Shown: positions 5,553 to 5,903 of the stretch, in pieces
Position numbering within the stretch: the stretch's first letter is position 1
How the letters are laid out: the number at the start of each line of letters is the position of its first letter
Source of the DNA: Methanomicrobia archaeon
Lineage (GTDB): Archaea > Methanobacteriota_B > Thermococci > Methanofastidiosales > NM3
Direction: 5' to 3'
Assembly: GCA_011372835.1 (NCBI GenBank)
Contig: DSAJ01000116.1
Location: 1 to 5,903, forward strand
DNA length: 5,903 nt
Translations under genes and position numbers: made by a program
Notes under the pieces: model-generated
What the model saw: only the letters and a program-made list of their open reading frames with translations
Told to the model about the DNA's origin: nothing
Database searches by the model: none

Positions 5553-5903
5553 TTACATATGGGAGATACCCCAGGAAGGGGGCATGCAGGTCCCCGTGCG
5601 CATATGTTCGAACGAGTCACTCTTGGAATCGATGAAGCAGGACAAGACCCTCGAACAGGCGGTGAACGTAACGAAGCTTCCAGGCATCGCAGATGCGAGC
5701 TTCGTCATGCCCGACGGTCACCAGGGGTACGGATTTCCCATCGGCGGTGTGGCAGCTTTTAGCGCCACCGACGGCATCATATCTCCCGGCGGCGTCGGCT
5801 ACGACATCAACTGCGGCGTGCGCCTTTTGCTCTCATCGCTTGTGAAGGACGAGGTCATCGAAAGGCGCGACGCACTGCTTGATGCCCTCTACAAGAACGT
5901 CCC
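5530..5903 (+). CDS. rtcB: RNA-splicing ligase RtcB, N-terminal part (3' end outside window)
   Basis: The frame from ATG 5530 runs open to the window end (124 codons plus 2 nt) and begins MKIRKIDDYIWEIPQEGGMQ, matching the start of archaeal RtcB. RtcB joins RNA 2',3'-cyclic phosphate or 3'-phosphate ends to 5'-OH ends with GTP and Mn2+, and seals tRNA exons after intron removal. Seen here are LEQAVNVTKLPGI (41-53), the invariant MPDGHQGYGFPIGGVAAF (60-77), and SPGGVGYDINCGVR (85-98) with D92 and C95, equivalent to the metal ligands D95 and C98 of the Pyrococcus enzyme. The guanylylated histidine lies beyond the window. The start overlaps the UPF0200 gene by 23 nt and no strong Shine-Dalgarno is seen (only GGATC at 5523-5527, 2 nt from the ATG), so translation probably depends on the upstream gene. 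Identity is secure. Confidence 0.95.
   Translation, partial: MKIRKIDDYIWEIPQEGGMQVPVRICSNESLLESMKQDKTLEQAVNVTKLPGIADASFVMPDGHQGYGFPIGGVAAFSATDGIISPGGVGYDINCGVRLLLSSLVKDEVIERRDALLDALYKNV

Noticed and set aside
5567..5583. CCCC/GGGG short hairpin near the start of rtcB as an attenuator
   Set aside because: Only about 4 G-C pairs, it lies in ordinary coding sequence and no T-run follows.
5559..5762. 67-codon + strand frame near the 3' end
   Set aside because: It is out of frame with rtcB, whose conserved motifs cover the same bases.
1..5903. tRNA, rRNA, CRISPR array, insertion sequence or attachment site
   Set aside because: No cloverleaf with a CCA-end or T-arm consensus, no regularly spaced repeats, and no transposase or terminal inverted repeats were seen by eye.

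Overview
The window reads as a euryarchaeal chromosome segment of moderately high GC. The archaeal assignment rests on three things seen here: a UPF0200-type P-loop protein (a family I know mainly from archaea), an RtcB whose N-terminus closely resembles the Pyrococcus-type enzyme, and AT-rich TATA-like boxes placed about 26 nt upstream of likely transcript starts. Isoleucine ATA codons are frequent despite the GC content. A class or genus cannot be fixed from this sequence; a methanogen or a Thermoplasmata-related lineage are both possible. Every supported gene is on the + strand, and I see no tRNA, rRNA, CRISPR array or insertion sequence.

Layout. (1) 1-612 is the C-terminal part of the ferrous iron transporter FeoB. 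(2) 613-891 is a 279-nt gap with oligo-T terminator-like tracts, an 8-bp inverted repeat, a near-identical 13-nt direct repeat, a questionable 25-codon ORF touching the feoB stop, and a TATA-like box that sets the start of the next gene at 892. (3) 892-4264 is a tight three-gene unit: two single-pass membrane-anchored ectodomain proteins (286 and 280 aa), then a 556-aa polytopic protein resembling oligosaccharide repeat-unit (Wzy-like) polymerases. The first pair overlaps by 4 nt and the second pair is 2 nt apart, so the three are probably co-translated and act together at the cell envelope, most plausibly in surface glycan assembly. (4) 4297-5903 is a second unit: a creatininase-family metal hydrolase, a UPF0200 P-loop NTPase/kinase-like protein, and the first 124 codons of the RNA ligase RtcB, which runs off the window. 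These genes overlap by 4 and 23 nt and sit behind a promoter whose spacing predicts a leaderless transcript.

The part most likely to be undescribed is the envelope trio, in which two uncharacterised anchored ectodomain proteins are coupled to a Wzy-like polymerase carrying a hydrophilic N-terminal extension of about 100 residues. The creatininase/UPF0200/RtcB grouping also deserves a conservation check, because two of its members have no assigned substrate. The second envelope gene contains two perfect short-loop inverted repeats within its coding sequence.
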